This document shows positions 1 through 9,340 of a DNA stretch of 64,000 nt, one piece after another (position 1 is the first letter of the stretch; each line of letters starts with the position of its first letter). Origin of the DNA: UPXZ01 sp964568675. GTDB lineage: Bacteria; Bacteroidota; Bacteroidia; Bacteroidales; Paludibacteraceae. The translations under genes and the position numbers were made by a program. Below the pieces are notes generated by a model. The model did not search any database, was not told the origin of the DNA, and was given only the letters and a program-made list of their open reading frames with translations. The stretch is taken from assembly GCA_964568675.1 (NCBI GenBank), contig CAZMQV010000004.1, positions 19,945-83,944 on the forward strand. Direction: 5' to 3'.

Positions 1-1510
1 CATCACCTTTATTTATCTCTTTTAACTCAATTTCTATGACGAATGCTGAAGTGGATTTTTGTTGACTTTTTGGGATTAAAAGATCATAATAAACCGCGCC
101 GTTTTTGTCGCGATAATAGCTTGACCGCTTACCGCCACCATTCATTTTCACTTTTTCACCGTTTGACAATACCGATGCTTTTGTGATAAAATAGATGGTT
201 TCTTTATTTTTAGTTGCCGGTATTTTCACGCGCAACATATTGTTTACAGGTTTGTGAAACACCGTGAGATATATTTTATCACCTTTTTGTGTAGAGTGTC
301 CCCAGTCTTGCTTTTCGAGGATAGAGCGTCGCACACCTTGCACTGCATCTTTGTTCTTTGCCATCCATTTTCCCATCTCTTTTGCAATATTCACTTCTTC
401 TTTACGGATATTTCCCTTTCCATCGGGACCGAAATTGACCACAAAATTGCCATTCATGGAGTTGGCGCGCGCCATCATCTCAATCAGGTCATAAGGGGTT
501 TTCACATAAGTGAGCGACCAGTCGGAGTGGTAGCCCCACTGATTTTCGGGAATAGTCATCACGCAGTCCCAATCAAAACCTTTGGTTTCGGCAAAGTCCT
601 TTGGTAAATTGCGCTCATAACGTTGGTCGTAGTCATCTATCAGATTGCCGTTGGCATCTTGATGGCGGTTGCCCAATTCGTCGGAACGAAAACGACTTCC
701 AATAATCAATCCGGGATGTTTGGCACGAAGCTCCAACCCAAGTGTATCGACCCAAGCGGCATTCTTCACCCAAGCCACATCCCAAGAGCCATCGAACCAC
801 AAGCCTTTAATTGCTTTGTAATTATCCAGAAGCTCCAGCAATTGATTGCGGGTAAACGTCTTAAACTCTTCATATTTCAGTTCTTGCTCTTTGGAAGCGA
901 ACGGATTATAATTTTCCCGAGCCTGAAATTTCTTTTTCACATCGGCCGAGTTGATATTTCCACCCGACACATATCCGGGCTGACTCCAGTCGATAATAGA
1001 GAAATAAAGATAAACATCAATGCCTTCGGCAGTGTAGGCATCGACCAATTCCTTCACAATGTCCTTTTTATAGGGCGTGTTGGCAATTGTGTAATTGGTA
1101 TATTTGCTTGGCCACATACAAAATCCATCGTGATGTTTTGTAGTGAATATCAGATATTTGACACCCATTTCTTTTGCTAATTTCGCCCACTCTTTCGCGC
1201 TGAAATTAACGGGATTAAACTCCTTGTAGAGCTTATCATATACTTCGTTGGGAATTTCGCCCCACGAACGAATCCACTCGGCGGCGCCGGTATATGTTTT
1301 GCCATTCCAGGTACCTCCGGGCATGGCATAAACGCCCCAATGAATAAACTGTCCCAATCCGTAGTCGCGCCAACGCTCCATATCTTTATCGGTGCGGTTT
1401 GTGGTGCTATGGGCGCCATGCTTTAGAGGAATAAATGGTTTTTGCTGTGCTGTAAGCCCGAAACTTATCAGAACTAATAGCACGAGCGCGAAAGATATTT
1501 TTTTTTCCAT
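1..1510 (-). CDS. GH29 alpha-L-fucosidase, 3' end cut by window edge
   Basis: Hydrolyses alpha-L-fucosyl residues; probably periplasmic, since residues 1-22 (MEKKISFALVLLVLISFGLTAQ) look like a signal peptide. I translated it from the ATG at 1510; the frame stays open to the left edge, about 503 codons, so the C-terminus is missing. GH29 signatures are GQFIHWGVYAMPGG, YLIFTTKHHDGFCMWPS (the KHHDGF motif) and LWFDGSWD, where D240 matches the catalytic nucleophile. The acid/base residue is poorly conserved in GH29 and I did not assign it. It lies 79 bp downstream of the GH2 gene on the same strand and is probably the last gene of the GH105-GH2-GH29 unit. Fucosidase activity is inferred from family; a galactosidase specificity inside GH29 cannot be excluded. 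Confidence 0.9.
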   Translation of the reverse strand, partial: MEKKISFALVLLVLISFGLTAQQKPFIPLKHGAHSTTNRTDKDMERWRDYGLGQFIHWGVYAMPGGTWNGKTYTGAAEWIRSWGEIPNEVYDKLYKEFNPVNFSAKEWAKLAKEMGVKYLIFTTKHHDGFCMWPSKYTNYTIANTPYKKDIVKELVDAYTAEGIDVYLYFSIIDWSQPGYVSGGNINSADVKKKFQARENYNPFASKEQELKYEEFKTFTRNQLLELLDNYKAIKGLWFDGSWDVAWVKNAAWVDTLGLELRAKHPGLIIGSRFRSDELGNRHQDANGNLIDDYDQRYERNLPKDFAETKGFDWDCVMTIPENQWGYHSDWSLTYVKTPYDLIEMMARANSMNGNFVVNFGPDGKGNIRKEEVNIAKEMGKWMAKNKDAVQGVRRSILEKQDWGHSTQKGDKIYLTVFHKPVNNMLRVKIPATKNKETIYFITKASVLSNGEKVKMNGGGKRSSYYRDKNGAVYYDLLIPKSQQKSTSAFVIEIELKEINKGD

Positions 1511-1589
1511 GATGAATTTATTTTTTTACATCCGTACTACTCAGTCCGAACTGAAGTTGACCGGATATTGATTAATTGTTTTTTGTTTG

Positions 1590-3707
1590 TTAAAGTCCGA
1601 TGTGCTCCTTGAGTCGTATCTCCGGCGCATTGTTGTCCAGGTCTTTGAACTTTTCGGAATAATTCCAAACGATCTTGTCCGAAATAGTTTTTCCTTCGAT
1701 TTTCACTTCCACTATATTTTCGCCCTCTTTTAATTCTACATCAGGAAAAATATAATGCACATCGGTGTAGCCTTTTTTGAAAGCGACAATTTCTTTTCCA
1801 TTAACATAAAGATGTGGAGTTCCCTGATTGGAATATACCACCACGGGAGTGGTTTTATTACCACGATTCACAACCCGTCGCTGTGTAATATACAGAACCG
1901 GTTCTTTGCTCCAGTTAGCCTTATACCAATAAAAAGGGTCTTTCTTTGTTTTACGGTCGAATGTTACCAAGCCTTTCATGTTGCGCGACTCCACCTTACC
2001 TTGCGATGACATGGGCGTGGCAAAATCGAATGTATTCCAAATGTAAGAGGCTAATAGTATCGGGTGACGCGAGATTACATTCCAATGCTCTTCATGAAAG
2101 CGGGTAGCAAATGATTCATTGTAGTCTTTGTCAAAACCACAGCAATCTCCACGATTTGACACCACCTCTTTCTGTTGATTTACATTGGCTTCCGTACCAT
2201 ATTCCGAAAAGATGATTTTATGATTTGGAAACTGATTTTCGACGCGATTCACCCAAGTTTGCAGGCTGTCAAGCGTACCGTTGTACCACCCGAAATATTG
2301 ATTTATCCCTTGAATATCCGCGTTGTTGTTCACCTCATGATCCACCTTATTGTATCCACTCACCGACACCGTATAGCGATTAGGATCTTCGGTTTTTGCC
2401 AAATCATTCAGCTCTTGTGTGAGCTGAATCACATAATTTCCAGGCGAATAAACCTCATTGTGTAAACCCCAAACATAGATTGATGGATGATTGTAACTCT
2501 GACGAATGAGTTCGGTGAGTTGTTGCTTGGCGTTGTTGGCTTCTTGTGTCGTTACGCGGTTCACAAATGGTATTTCAGCCCACACCATCAACCCAATGCT
2601 GTCGCATTTGGAATAGAAGTAATCGGATTGCTGATAATGCGCCAGGCGAATGGTGGTGGCTCCTATTTCTTTGATTATCTCCAGATCCGTATCGTGATTT
2701 TTGTTACTCAGCGCACTACCCAACTCCCACCAATCTTGATGGCGGCACACACCATACATCGGTACCTTTTTCCCATTCAAGTACATGCCATCGGCTGTTT
2801 TCAGTTCGAAACTTCGAAATCCGAGTGGCTGCACTACCTCGTCAATCACCTTTTCGTTTTTGAGTAGCTGCACCACCGTTTTGTAAAGATAGGGGTCGTC
2901 CAATCCTTGCCACAAATGCGGTTTTTTGATTTTCATCGTTTGCGATACCACTTCACGCCCCTGCGACTGAAGCGCGACAGGAGATGTCATACTCCATTTT
3001 ACGGCTCCATCTTTTTCGTAAATGCTTGTTCTTATACTGATTTTCTCGGGCTGCATGGCGCGATTATCAATTTTCACTTTCACGGTTAAATCGGCCGACT
3101 TAGCAGTAACATTGCTCTGTGTAAGATACACGCCGGACGACGCGTAATCGGTAACTGCTATATTGATTTTTTCAGTAGCTATTAGCTCCACCGGGCGGTA
3201 TATACCTCCATAAACACCAAACAAACGATGATTTACGGGTATTACTTCCGGATTTGACTTGTTGTCCACTTTCACGCGCAGTTCGTTTGGTTTGCCAAAG
3301 ACGAGCAGATCAGTAATTTCAAAAGCGAAAGCGGAATAGCCTCCGGCATGATTTCCTGCCAATTTCTTATTCACCATCACTTCGGCAATGGCAGCCACTC
3401 CTTCGAAACGAAGAAATACTCTTTTTCCTTTCAAAGCGTTGTCGGGTGTAAACGTTTTTTTATAATATGCCACACCTTCGTAAAAATCGTTTCGTTTGGT
3501 TTGCATATCTACATTATTCCAGGTGTGTGGCACTTTGATTTTTTCCCACACCGAAAGGCTGTCCGGCATTCCTTTGAAAAACTCCCAATTGCTATTGAAA
3601 GATGCACGGTAGCGCACGCTCCCTTTTTTCAAATCCGTGGCATTTGTATTTGTCGAAATTAGCATTAGCAAAATTCCCAACAAAAGCGTTGTAATTTTCA
3701 ATTTCAT
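1590..3707 (-). CDS. GH2 family beta-galactosidase-like glycoside hydrolase
   Basis: A 705-residue exo-glycosidase with a signal peptide (about residues 1-23, ending STNTNA). The order is an N-terminal jelly-roll sugar-binding domain (about 30-190), an immunoglobulin-like domain (190-300), a TIM barrel (300-600) and a C-terminal Ig-like region resembling DUF4982 (about 615-690). The acid/base is E418 in YVWGLHNEVYSPG and the nucleophile is E502 in IIFSEYGTEA, so the active site looks intact. It sits 35 bp after the GH105 gene and before GH29, suggesting one transcript. GH2 also contains beta-glucuronidases and beta-mannosidases, so galactose specificity is the family default and not proven. 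Confidence 0.9.
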   Translation of the reverse strand: MKLKITTLLLGILLMLISTNTNATDLKKGSVRYRASFNSNWEFFKGMPDSLSVWEKIKVPHTWNNVDMQTKRNDFYEGVAYYKKTFTPDNALKGKRVFLRFEGVAAIAEVMVNKKLAGNHAGGYSAFAFEITDLLVFGKPNELRVKVDNKSNPEVIPVNHRLFGVYGGIYRPVELIATEKINIAVTDYASSGVYLTQSNVTAKSADLTVKVKIDNRAMQPEKISIRTSIYEKDGAVKWSMTSPVALQSQGREVVSQTMKIKKPHLWQGLDDPYLYKTVVQLLKNEKVIDEVVQPLGFRSFELKTADGMYLNGKKVPMYGVCRHQDWWELGSALSNKNHDTDLEIIKEIGATTIRLAHYQQSDYFYSKCDSIGLMVWAEIPFVNRVTTQEANNAKQQLTELIRQSYNHPSIYVWGLHNEVYSPGNYVIQLTQELNDLAKTEDPNRYTVSVSGYNKVDHEVNNNADIQGINQYFGWYNGTLDSLQTWVNRVENQFPNHKIIFSEYGTEANVNQQKEVVSNRGDCCGFDKDYNESFATRFHEEHWNVISRHPILLASYIWNTFDFATPMSSQGKVESRNMKGLVTFDRKTKKDPFYWYKANWSKEPVLYITQRRVVNRGNKTTPVVVYSNQGTPHLYVNGKEIVAFKKGYTDVHYIFPDVELKEGENIVEVKIEGKTISDKIVWNYSEKFKDLDNNAPEIRLKEHIGL

Positions 3708-3742
3708 ATTATTTTTTTATTAGATTATTCTATTGACATGCA

Positions 3743-4894
3743 TTATTTTGCCATTTTGTAAACTTCGCTTCCTGCCATTAAAAATGCTCCTACGCCATAC
3801 ACGGCTGTCATATCGGCTGTTACTTTACGCGGGTCGGCGCCGATAGGCTGTACATATCCAAGCCGACCATCTTTATTTATGACCGAGGTTAACGCATGCC
3901 ACGATTTCATTATTGCCGGTTCGAAAACTTGCTTATCAAGATATTTGTTGTTCACCCCATAGGCCATGGCATAAGTGATAAGTGCGGTGGCGCTTGTTTC
4001 GGGCGATGGGTAGCTTTCCGGATCCAGTAAACTGGCGTGCCAAAAACCTTTCTTATCCTGATAGCGAAGCAGGCTAGTGAGCATCTCTTTCGATAAATTT
4101 TCATAAAAACTACGCTCGGGCCAACCTGGTCCAAGATTTTTCAGCATATTGACAATGCCGGCTACAACCCAACCATTGCCTCTTCCCCAAAACACTTTTT
4201 CTCCATTCTTTTCCAGTTTGTCAAAATAGCTATCGTCGCGAAAGAACAAGGCATTCTCTTTGTCATACAGATGATTGTATGTAGCCTGAAATTCATTAAA
4301 CATAAAATTGATATAACGCCGGTCTCCGGTTTCGTTATAAAGTCGCACATACACCCTTGGCGCCATGAACAGTGCGTCGCACCATGTCCAACGTTGCTTG
4401 TTGTTGGACTTCATGCTTTCGCGAGGAGGATTGTCGAGTATGTAGTTGGCGCGACTTTTAACCGACTCGAGCATCACGGGTTCTCTAAACCGACGATACA
4501 TCTCCAAGTAAAAATTACCAATTGCCAATTCGTCGGCGTGATAAAGCCCGATACTCTGATGGGTAGCGAAATTGGCTGGTACTTTCCATGAATTTTCCGT
4601 AGCCAGCTTATTCAACCAATCGAAATACTGCTCATTTGCAGAGGCATTAGCCCAATCAAACAGCCCCATATATAACACGGCGTTAGTCCAGGCGTCCACT
4701 CCATAATCGTGAAGATAAGCTCCGGAACCGGAAGTTGCATACTTAAAGTTATTCATCTGCCAATCAGCCGTTTTATTCACCACTTCCGCTACCTTGGGTC
4801 TGCTTAGGTTGCGCTGCGAACAAGCCATTGCCAGCATTGCGACTCCGATTAAAAAGAAAATTTTTATTTTTCCTGTAAAAAACAAATTGCACAT
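3743..4894 (-). CDS. GH105/GH88-type unsaturated uronyl hydrolase, lipoprotein
   Basis: A 383-residue (alpha/alpha)6-barrel hydrolase that removes delta-4,5-unsaturated uronic acid from lyase-generated oligosaccharides. A hydrophobic N-terminus ends in a lipobox (VAMLAMAC), predicting lipidation and a periplasmic or membrane location. The signature WTWCDALFMAPRV contains D173, matching the catalytic Asp of GH105 (WCDTLFM in YteR-type enzymes); GRGNGWVVAG and LLDPESYPSPETSATAL are further family motifs. It fits downstream of a PL8 lyase and upstream of KduI, because its product rearranges to the KduI substrate. GH105 is favoured over GH88 from the WCDALFM motif. A promoter-like TATCTTTG lies 32-39 bp upstream of the start. 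Confidence 0.88.
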   Translation of the reverse strand: MCNLFFTGKIKIFFLIGVAMLAMACSQRNLSRPKVAEVVNKTADWQMNNFKYATSGSGAYLHDYGVDAWTNAVLYMGLFDWANASANEQYFDWLNKLATENSWKVPANFATHQSIGLYHADELAIGNFYLEMYRRFREPVMLESVKSRANYILDNPPRESMKSNNKQRWTWCDALFMAPRVYVRLYNETGDRRYINFMFNEFQATYNHLYDKENALFFRDDSYFDKLEKNGEKVFWGRGNGWVVAGIVNMLKNLGPGWPERSFYENLSKEMLTSLLRYQDKKGFWHASLLDPESYPSPETSATALITYAMAYGVNNKYLDKQVFEPAIMKSWHALTSVINKDGRLGYVQPIGADPRKVTADMTAVYGVGAFLMAGSEVYKMAK

Positions 4895-4925
4895 AGATAT
4901 AATATTTTTGCTTGAAAGAACGTTG

Positions 4926-4933
4926 CAAAGATA
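4926..4933 (-). promoter_or_regulatory. Candidate -7 element for the GH105-GH2-GH29 unit
   Basis: The minus strand reads TATCTTTG here, an exact match to the Bacteroidota -7 consensus TAnnTTTG. A start near 4920 would leave a leader of about 25 nt before the ATG at 4894. I found no well-spaced TTTG at -33, so the assignment rests on the -7 box and position only. Confidence 0.45.
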
Positions 4934-5038
4934 CTTGTATCAGGCTACTTAGTATTTACTCTAATTATCAATTATTTTATCGGTTTCATCTGATTTCAAC
5001 ATACATATCCTATCACCGTAGCTCCAAAGCCAGTTTTT

Positions 5039-8000
5039 CTACTTTACTCTTTTATGTTTCGCGGCAAATGCAGTAGGAGTTTCGCCATATTCTTTTTTAA
5101 AGGCGTTTGTAAAATAGGGTTGGCTTTCAATGCCGATTTGGTCCATAATTTCACGCATGGTCATATCCTCTTCAATGAGCAGACGCGCTGCTTTTTTGAG
5201 TTTATAACTTAAGATAAATTCAATGATGGACATATCTGTCATCGTTTTAACTTTCCGATAGAGTTTGCTCCGGCTCATTGACATTTCTGAAGCAATAAAA
5301 TTAACGTCCATTTCGGGCTGCGTAAGATTGGTGTCAATTACTTTCACAAACTCCTGAATAAACTCGGAATCACGCTCATTTGCCGATAGTTCGGCGCTGT
5401 CGGCAAAGTGGTTTTTTGCATAATAGTCTTTCAACTGTTGTCGCTGACGAAAGATATTCTGAATATTGCTCTTAAGCAATTCGAGTGCAATCGGTTTTTC
5501 GAAATAAAGATCGGCACCGGTATCAGTTCCTTCAAGTTTGCTCTCAACGCTGGTTTTGGCAGTGAGCAACACTATCGGGATATGTGATGTTTCCACATTG
5601 GTTTTCACCTCGCGACATAGCGTGATGCCATCTTTTCGAGGCATCATTATATCACTAATTATCAAGTCGATCACACGGTTTTCTAATACTTTTGTCGCCT
5701 CCACCCCATCGGCAGCTTCTATCACATCAAAATCTTCGGACAAATAATCCGCAGTAATTTGACGCAACTCTTCATTATCCTCAACAAACAGGATTTTTTT
5801 CTTCATTTTTTGCGGCACATCTCCTTCCAGTTTTAGCTTGGGGGCAGTTTCAGCCTCGTTCTCCAACACATTATTCTCATTTAATGCTGTTGAGATACCA
5901 TTATCATCAATAGCGAAATTTGAAGCATCATAAATATCACTATTTGATGACAAACAGACTACCATTTCGGTACCTTTACCTCGCTCGCTATATATGGTTA
6001 CAGTGCCACGATGCAAAAGAACCAAGCTTTTGACCAGCGCCAAACCCACGCCGGTTCCCAGATGTGAATCCAGATTATTTGTTTTCACTTTGTAGAATCG
6101 CTCGAAAACGGTAGCTATCGTATCTTTAGATATTCCCACACCATTATCGCGTACCGAGATTGAGAAAAATGGCTTTGGAATAAATTCGCCCATCACCGTG
6201 TAACTGTTTTCAATATTCGACACATAAGGTGAAGTATGAGTTTCTATAGTTATTTCACCGCCTTCGTTGGTATATTTAAAGGCGTTGTTCAGCAAATTCA
6301 TTACAATTTTCTCCACCACATTTCTGTCAATACAGACATTCGAAGGTAAACTTTCATCGGTTATAACATTGAATTGAATATTCTTCTGACTTGCAAAATC
6401 AGAGAAATCAGCGGCAAGTTTTTTCACCAGCGTATTGACATCGGTGGTGTGTAATTCGAGTTTCATTTTATCGCTCTGCACTGTTCGGAAATCCATCAAT
6501 TCGTTAACAAGGTTGAGCAAACGACGTGCATTGTTGTTCAGTGTCTGATAATAATACTCTTTCAAGCCTTCGGCACGAAGCCTTTCGAGCGAAGCAAGAA
6601 TGAGCGTGAGCGGCGTGCGGAAATCATGTGAGATATTCGTAAAGAAGGTAAGTTGCGCCTGGTGAATTTCTTCTTTTTTCTCTTTCTCAACATTTTCGCG
6701 GTAAAGCTTCAACTCCAAATTCTTTTTACGTTGATAGTCGCGCCAGAAATAGCGGAACAAGAATGCAAGAATTACAAAATAAAGCAAATATGCAGGCCAG
6801 CTCGCCCAGGGAGCCGGTCGGCGAATAATTTTCAAAATAGTGGGATTTTCACTCCACACTCCATCGCTATTTGTAGCCAACACTTCAAAGTAGTATGTTC
6901 CTGCGGGAATTTTTGAGTAGAAAGCCGCACGATTCGTGGCATCAGTTTCAATCCAGCGATCGTCATATCCTCGCAGTCGGTATTTGAAATACACTTTCTG
7001 GGGATTCAGATAATTGTCTGAAGAAAACTTTAATCCAAAATTATCCTGAGTATATTTAAGTTTAACTACAGTTTGATTTCGTCTAACATACGAATTTAAC
7101 TTAACAGGCTTGTAATCAATAAGAAATTCTGACACAACCACTCTGGGCTTGAAATTACTTTTGGATAATTCTTTCGGATTTATAATTGTAAATCCATTGG
7201 TACCACCGAAATAGAGTTTTCCGTCGAGCCCGCGCATGGTTGCCAACGGATAGAAAAGCCTGCCTTGAATGCCATCATATTCATTGAAGTGAAACAACTC
7301 TTTGGAGTTAATATTATAGGAAACAAGCCCATTGTCAGTGCCCATCCACAAAACGCCTTCGTTGTCGTAACTGATGTTGTAAATTGTTGATATCGTATGT
7401 TGAAGAATTTCGAGATGTTGCGTTAGCTTAGATGTTGCGGGGTCATAACAAAGCAGTCCGTTGCCAATGGTTCCAATCCATAGTTTACCGGAGTCGTCAA
7501 GGCAAAAAGCATTAAAATTAAGGAACTTACCCGGCATTAACTTAACATCAATCAGTTTTCGATGGCGAACATCCATCCGATAAATACTCTTCTTTGTCAA
7601 AATCCAGAGTTGATTACCCGCAGCTCGAAGCATATCAAAAATATAGCCATTATTTGTGCCTCCGGAGAAATCGAAATGAGATAGTTTCATTGTATTGAAA
7701 TCGTAATACGAAAATTCAATTTTCTCCCGTTGATAGGCTATCCAAAGACCTGAGTCAGCTTCAAGCACCAATTTTCGGATATTGTCCACCTTCAAGTTGT
7801 TGTTGTCGTTTGAGTTGAACATACGTTGCGATTGGCCGGATTTCAGATCCACCCGGTCAATTCCGCCGCTGAAGGTACCTATCCACATGTTTCGGTTTTT
7901 GTCCACCACCAATGACTTGATGTTGTTCGAAGTTATCCCGGTTGCATTTTTTTCTTTTGTAAAATAATCAAATTTTCCTGTGCTTTTACTCAAGCGGTTG

Positions 8001-9112
8001 ATACCACCACCTTCCGTACCTATCCAAATGAAATCACCATCCTCGGCAAAGGCGCTCACCGGGGCATGATTAAGGCTGTTTGGTTTGGGCGTATAAGTTT
8101 TAAAAGAACGTTTCTCATCGAGGTTCACATAATTCACTCCTCCTGAATAAGTACCAATCCAGATGTTTCGTTGCCGATCTTCGCCAATTGCCCATACCGA
8201 ATTATTCATCAAGCTAAATTCATCTCCTTCGGCATGACTATAGTGCTTCATTTCTTTTGAATTCGGATTATAGACATAAAGACCGTTAATGGTTCCAATC
8301 CATATATTTCCGAACTTATCGAACAGATATGCGCGTTTAAGAATCGTATTAAAATCGCCCGGAATAATCTGTTTTTCTTCAACACCAAAGTTAGTCAAGT
8401 CCAGTTTGTAGAGCGTGGCAGGCTCGGTAAGGATCCACATCTTGCCTTTTGACGCGTATGTTGCCAATACTTTTTTATCAGTTTCGGGTAGTCGAGCGCA
8501 CAAAGTCAAATCATTCTTTAACGGATTGTAACGTAACACACGGCCGTAATTGCTCAACATATAAAAATTATCGTTGTACGAACAGTTTATCCCGCCAAGA
8601 TAGTTAGGAACTTTACCTTCGCAACGCACAGAATCACTTTCGAATGTTTTAGCATTAAGCACCGACCATTTTGAATTTTCGCGCACCCACAAATTGTTCT
8701 TAGGATCTAAAAAAATATCCGATACGTTCGTTTTTCCAATCAGCGAAAACCGGTCTTGATTGCGGTTGTACTCAAAAAGCCCGTTATTGGTATTTACATA
8801 GAATTTTCCATTATCGCCCATTGCAATCTCCAGAAAACGCCATTCCTTGCTCGAGTTTATCTCTGTAAAGTACCGGCTGTGTCGTTTATACTCGTATCCG
8901 TCGTAGCGATAAAGCTCATTCTCGATCAGAATCCAGATAAAGCCCTCACTATCCTGCTGGATTCCTTTCACTCCGTCGTAAGAAAAACCACCCGGAGGCG
9001 ACATGGCTCGAAACTTGTATTGAGCATACAATGCATTATTTCCTAATAATAGAAAAGTGAATAGAATAAGTGAAAGAATTTTTCGTTTCATTATTTCAAG
9101 TTTATGTTTCAT
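5039..9112 (-). CDS. Hybrid two-component system sensor/response regulator (HTCS)
   Basis: A 1357-residue one-protein signalling system controlling PULs. A signal peptide is followed by a periplasmic two-bladed-propeller sensor (repeated WIGT and LWIGT motifs, about 30-690), a Y_Y_Y domain (about 700-765), one membrane helix (ASWPAYLLYFVILAFLFRYF, about 775-795), a histidine kinase with H829 in ISHDFRTPLTLI, an ATPase domain (NLLNNAFKYTN, DNGVGIS, GTGVGLALV), a receiver with phospho-acceptor D1154 in LIISDIMMPRKDG, and a C-terminal AraC-type helix-turn-helix (about 1255-1355). Every catalytic motif is present. An internal ATG at 9091 would give a start seven codons shorter that fits the signal peptide equally well. 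Lying between the lyase operon and the hydrolase cluster, it probably activates both on sensing oligosaccharide; no binding site was identified. Confidence 0.96.
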   Translation of the reverse strand: MKHKLEIMKRKILSLILFTFLLLGNNALYAQYKFRAMSPPGGFSYDGVKGIQQDSEGFIWILIENELYRYDGYEYKRHSRYFTEINSSKEWRFLEIAMGDNGKFYVNTNNGLFEYNRNQDRFSLIGKTNVSDIFLDPKNNLWVRENSKWSVLNAKTFESDSVRCEGKVPNYLGGINCSYNDNFYMLSNYGRVLRYNPLKNDLTLCARLPETDKKVLATYASKGKMWILTEPATLYKLDLTNFGVEEKQIIPGDFNTILKRAYLFDKFGNIWIGTINGLYVYNPNSKEMKHYSHAEGDEFSLMNNSVWAIGEDRQRNIWIGTYSGGVNYVNLDEKRSFKTYTPKPNSLNHAPVSAFAEDGDFIWIGTEGGGINRLSKSTGKFDYFTKEKNATGITSNNIKSLVVDKNRNMWIGTFSGGIDRVDLKSGQSQRMFNSNDNNNLKVDNIRKLVLEADSGLWIAYQREKIEFSYYDFNTMKLSHFDFSGGTNNGYIFDMLRAAGNQLWILTKKSIYRMDVRHRKLIDVKLMPGKFLNFNAFCLDDSGKLWIGTIGNGLLCYDPATSKLTQHLEILQHTISTIYNISYDNEGVLWMGTDNGLVSYNINSKELFHFNEYDGIQGRLFYPLATMRGLDGKLYFGGTNGFTIINPKELSKSNFKPRVVVSEFLIDYKPVKLNSYVRRNQTVVKLKYTQDNFGLKFSSDNYLNPQKVYFKYRLRGYDDRWIETDATNRAAFYSKIPAGTYYFEVLATNSDGVWSENPTILKIIRRPAPWASWPAYLLYFVILAFLFRYFWRDYQRKKNLELKLYRENVEKEKKEEIHQAQLTFFTNISHDFRTPLTLILASLERLRAEGLKEYYYQTLNNNARRLLNLVNELMDFRTVQSDKMKLELHTTDVNTLVKKLAADFSDFASQKNIQFNVITDESLPSNVCIDRNVVEKIVMNLLNNAFKYTNEGGEITIETHTSPYVSNIENSYTVMGEFIPKPFFSISVRDNGVGISKDTIATVFERFYKVKTNNLDSHLGTGVGLALVKSLVLLHRGTVTIYSERGKGTEMVVCLSSNSDIYDASNFAIDDNGISTALNENNVLENEAETAPKLKLEGDVPQKMKKKILFVEDNEELRQITADYLSEDFDVIEAADGVEATKVLENRVIDLIISDIMMPRKDGITLCREVKTNVETSHIPIVLLTAKTSVESKLEGTDTGADLYFEKPIALELLKSNIQNIFRQRQQLKDYYAKNHFADSAELSANERDSEFIQEFVKVIDTNLTQPEMDVNFIASEMSMSRSKLYRKVKTMTDMSIIEFILSYKLKKAARLLIEEDMTMREIMDQIGIESQPYFTNAFKKEYGETPTAFAAKHKRVK

Positions 9113-9232
9113 CTACCTTTGAAGTCCATAAAGATACAATTTTATTTTATTATCTTAATGGCTATACTGTCGAATGATTATCAAGAACAAAGAGAACAAT
9201 AGAGAATGGCAGTCAATGATGATTCGGAAAGT

Positions 9233-9279
9233 AAAAAAAGCCGAACCATGATTGTGTTTTCATTCAATCATGGTTCGGC
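9233..9279 (-). terminator. Rho-independent terminator ending the lyase operon
   Basis: A perfect 15-bp inverted repeat (GCCGAACCATGATTG at 9240-9254 and its complement at 9265-9279, 10-nt loop) is followed on the minus strand by seven T (9239-9233). It lies 61 bp beyond the stop of the BNR_4-PL8 gene and before the HTCS gene, so it should separate the two transcripts. Confidence 0.93.
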
Positions 9280-9340
9280 ACAATTAATATAGTTCAAAAG
9301 AAATAAGCGTCATCCGTTATCGCTCGATTTTTCTGCAAAC

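Noticed and set aside
1177..1419. 80-codon frame on the minus strand inside the fucosidase gene
   Set aside because: It is in another frame of the GH29 gene, whose own frame carries clear family motifs from 1510 to the left edge.
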